Notes under the pieces: generated by a model
Told to the model about the DNA's origin: nothing
Databases searched by the model: none
What the model saw: the letters and a program-made list of their open reading frames with translations, nothing else
Shown: piece by piece, positions 62,488 through 64,000 of the stretch
Layout of the letters: every line of letters begins with the position of its first letter
Numbering within the stretch: position 1 is the first letter of the stretch
Made by a program: the position numbers and the translations under genes
Assembly (NCBI RefSeq): GCF_945956965.1
Contig: NZ_CAMFJS010000011.1
Span: 62,001-126,000, forward strand
DNA length: 64,000 bases
Direction of reading: 5' to 3'
Origin: an uncultured Roseateles sp.
Lineage (GTDB): Bacteria; Pseudomonadota; Gammaproteobacteria; Burkholderiales; Burkholderiaceae_C

Positions 62488-63378
62488 ATGTCGCCAATGA
62501 ACTTCTATGCCGGGCAAAGCAAGCTGCTCGAGATGATGGCGCGGGACGTTCCGATGATGGAGACCCTGGAGCATCTGGCCTTGTTGATCGAGGCTCAATC
62601 GGAGGGCCTTTACTGCTCGGTGCTGCTTCTGGATGAGGATGGGGTGCATGTGCGCCCCGGCGTTGGGCCACGCCTGCCGGCTGGCTATTTGCAGGCTTTG
62701 AACGGCACCCCCATCGGGCCCGATTTCGGCTCTTGCGGCAGCGCGATGAGTCGCAATGAGATGGTGATCGCCAGCGACATCCTGAGCGATCCGCGTTGGA
62801 CCGGTTACCACGGCTTGATCTCGGGCGAAGGCTTTCGCGCTTGCTGGTTGATGCCCATTGTGTCAACCACCAAGCGCGTACTGGGCAGCTTTGCGATGTA
62901 CTACAAGGAATCGCGCACGCCCGATAAGGATGAACTAGAGCTGATGGCCGGGGCCACGCAGCTAGCAGCCATCGCGATTGAGCGCCAACGCAAAGACGAC
63001 GAATTGCAGCGCTATCAGCTCCGGCTGGAGGCGCTGGTCGAGCAGCGTACCGTCGAGCTGGAGCTTACCTTGATGGAGCAACGCGCCATCTTCGACACCG
63101 CCACCGTGGCCATTCTGGTGGTGGATGGCGAGCGGCGCATCGCGCGCTGCAACCGGCGCGTGGAGGACATGCTGGGTTACGAGCCCGGGGAGTTGATCGG
63201 CTTGTCGACCCGGGTCTACTTTGAGTCGGACGCCGCCTGGGCCGCGTACGGACAAGCCACGCGCGAAGCGCTCATGGCCGGCGAAGGCTTTAACGGCGAC
63301 ATTGTTGCGGTACGCAAGGGGGGGGCAAGCGGATCTGGTGCAGCAGTCATGGCAAGGCGATTGACCCGCAGGACCTGA
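62488..63378 (+). CDS. GAF-PAS sensor protein, N-terminal part before a frameshift
   Basis: The first 297 residues of a cytosolic sensor. A GAF domain (about 20-165) has LLIEAQSEGLYCSVLLLDEDG, IGPDFGSCGSAMSRNEMVIASDI and CWLMPIVS, the pattern of GAF domains in Burkholderiales sensor cyclases. A coiled coil (RLEALVEQRTVELEL) and a PAS domain follow (IARCNRRVEDMLGYEPGELIG). Near 63318 a G8 tract throws the frame; the tail GGASGSGAAVMARRLTRRT is out-of-frame peptide. Start ATG 62488 follows AAGGGG; TTG 62473 is possible. Confidence 0.75.
   Translation: MSPMNFYAGQSKLLEMMARDVPMMETLEHLALLIEAQSEGLYCSVLLLDEDGVHVRPGVGPRLPAGYLQALNGTPIGPDFGSCGSAMSRNEMVIASDILSDPRWTGYHGLISGEGFRACWLMPIVSTTKRVLGSFAMYYKESRTPDKDELELMAGATQLAAIAIERQRKDDELQRYQLRLEALVEQRTVELELTLMEQRAIFDTATVAILVVDGERRIARCNRRVEDMLGYEPGELIGLSTRVYFESDAAWAAYGQATREALMAGEGFNGDIVAVRKGGASGSGAAVMARRLTRRT
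63318..63325 (+). other. G8 homopolymer at the frame break
   Basis: Eight consecutive G residues at the exact point where the GAF-PAS reading frame changes. With six or nine G residues the frame joins cleanly to the downstream PAS sequence (RKGGKRIWCSSHGKAIDP). Eight gives early termination. Confidence 0.85.
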
Positions 63379-64000
63379 CTAAGGGAACGATCTGGGTCGC
63401 CATCGACATCACCGAGCGCCACGAGGCCGAAGCTGCCCGCCAGCAGCTACTGCTCGAATACCAGGCCATCTTGGACAACGCATCATTGGGCATCACCTTC
63501 ACCCGTGACCGCACTTTTTTGCACTGCAACGAACGCTTCGGTGAAATGTTCGGTTGGGCCGCTCATGACTTGGTGGGGCAGCCCACCGTCGTGGTCTACC
63601 CCGACCAAGCTGCTTTCGAGGCCTTGAGCCGCGAGGCCGTGCCGCTCTTGGGGCAGGGCGGACGACTCGATGTCGAGCTGCAGATGAAGCGACGCACGGG
63701 CGAGCTGTTCTGGTGCCGCATGCTGGCCAAGGCGATCGACCCGGAGGACAGCCGAAAAGGCAGCATCTTCATCACCGAAGACATTACCGCCCGCAAAGAG
63801 GGCGAGCGGGCGCTTGAGCAGGCGCTCACTGAGTTGCAACTCATTTTTGACAACACCAATGCGGGCATTCATCTGGTGCGCGACCGCCAAACCTTGCGCT
63901 GCAATCGTTGCACCGAGCAGATGCTGGGTTATGGCCCTGGGGAGCTGACTGGGCTGCCGACCCGCATGATCTTTCCGACGAATGAGGACTTTGAGGCCTT
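63327..64000 (+). pseudogene. Continuation of the PAS sensor gene after the frameshift (partial)
   Basis: Open frame (phase set by AAG at 63327) to the window end, about 224 residues with no in-frame start nearby: KRIWCSSHGKAIDPQDLTKGTIWVAIDITERHE (end of PAS 1), then PAS 2 (AILDNASLGITFTRDRTFLHCNERFGEMFGW to TGELFWCRMLAKAIDPEDSRKGSIFITEDITARKE) and PAS 3 (LIFDNTNAGIHLVRDRQTLRCNRCTEQMLGY). The repeated PAS units are clearly homologous to one another. The gene goes on beyond the window, probably to an output domain such as GGDEF/EAL or histidine kinase (inference). Marked pseudogene because the frame is broken, but it may be a sequencing error or phase-variable. Confidence 0.7.

Overview
The window is high-GC DNA (my impression, roughly 62-66 percent) with dense bidirectional coding. 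It fits a betaproteobacterium of order Burkholderiales, most likely the Leptothrix/Roseateles/Paucibacter neighbourhood. The grounds are three PEP-CTERM proteins, the dapF-DUF484-xerC block, an ahcY locus with an S-adenosylhomocysteine (SAH) riboswitch, an LPS-type envelope (tandem lipid A acyltransferases, OmpW) and a chitin-degrading secretome. No rRNA, tRNA, CRISPR array or insertion sequence was seen. Genus is inference from gene content only.

Layout. 0-13.4 kb is housekeeping and small metabolism: the end of a MidA-like methyltransferase, cca, a PEP-CTERM protein, a GST, slt, a 5-formyl-THF cyclo-ligase, a DTW protein, a LysR/DUF2917 pair, TfoX, an NTF2-like protein, pfkB, a second cyclo-ligase and pepQ. 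At 13.4-22 kb are a secreted S53 (sedolisin) protease whose leader carries a clear class I cyclic di-GMP riboswitch, ompW, and a FixJ-type two-component system divergent from an MHS/KgtP-like carboxylate permease. At 22-33 kb is methyl-cycle metabolism: ahcY behind an SAH riboswitch, then tlyA, metF and a 36-residue membrane protein, with metK nearby. Between them lie a CheX-like/CheY pair, a YcaQ-type glycosylase and a receiver-GGDEF diguanylate cyclase. At 33-43 kb are two lipid A acyltransferases, dapF, DUF484, xerC, an unrecognised barrel-like protein, rlmI, and lrp divergent from glmS. At 43-44.2 kb a PEP-CTERM gene sits behind a near-consensus sigma-54 promoter.

45-62 kb is the most distinctive part. 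A compact, non-canonical type II secretion (T2SS) operon holds gspG, gspF, gspE, four short inner-membrane/PilMNOP-like genes, a lipoprotein TPR-secretin and three more pseudopilin-like genes. It ends in a prolyl 4-hydroxylase. Converging on it are two very large secreted chitin-binding proteins with CBM5/12-like modules joined by long (Pro-Thr)n/(Pro-Ala)n linkers. One has two GH18 chitinase domains. The other has two large domains that I cannot assign to GH18 or GH19. My working hypothesis is that this is one module: secretion machine, cargo, and an enzyme that may hydroxylate the cargo linkers. The window ends in a GAF/multi-PAS sensor gene whose reading frame is broken at a G8 tract.

Regulatory themes are c-di-GMP (cyclase plus riboswitch), SAM/SAH (metK, ahcY, several methyltransferases) and two-component control. 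All functional statements rest on reading protein and RNA motifs by eye; no database search was run.
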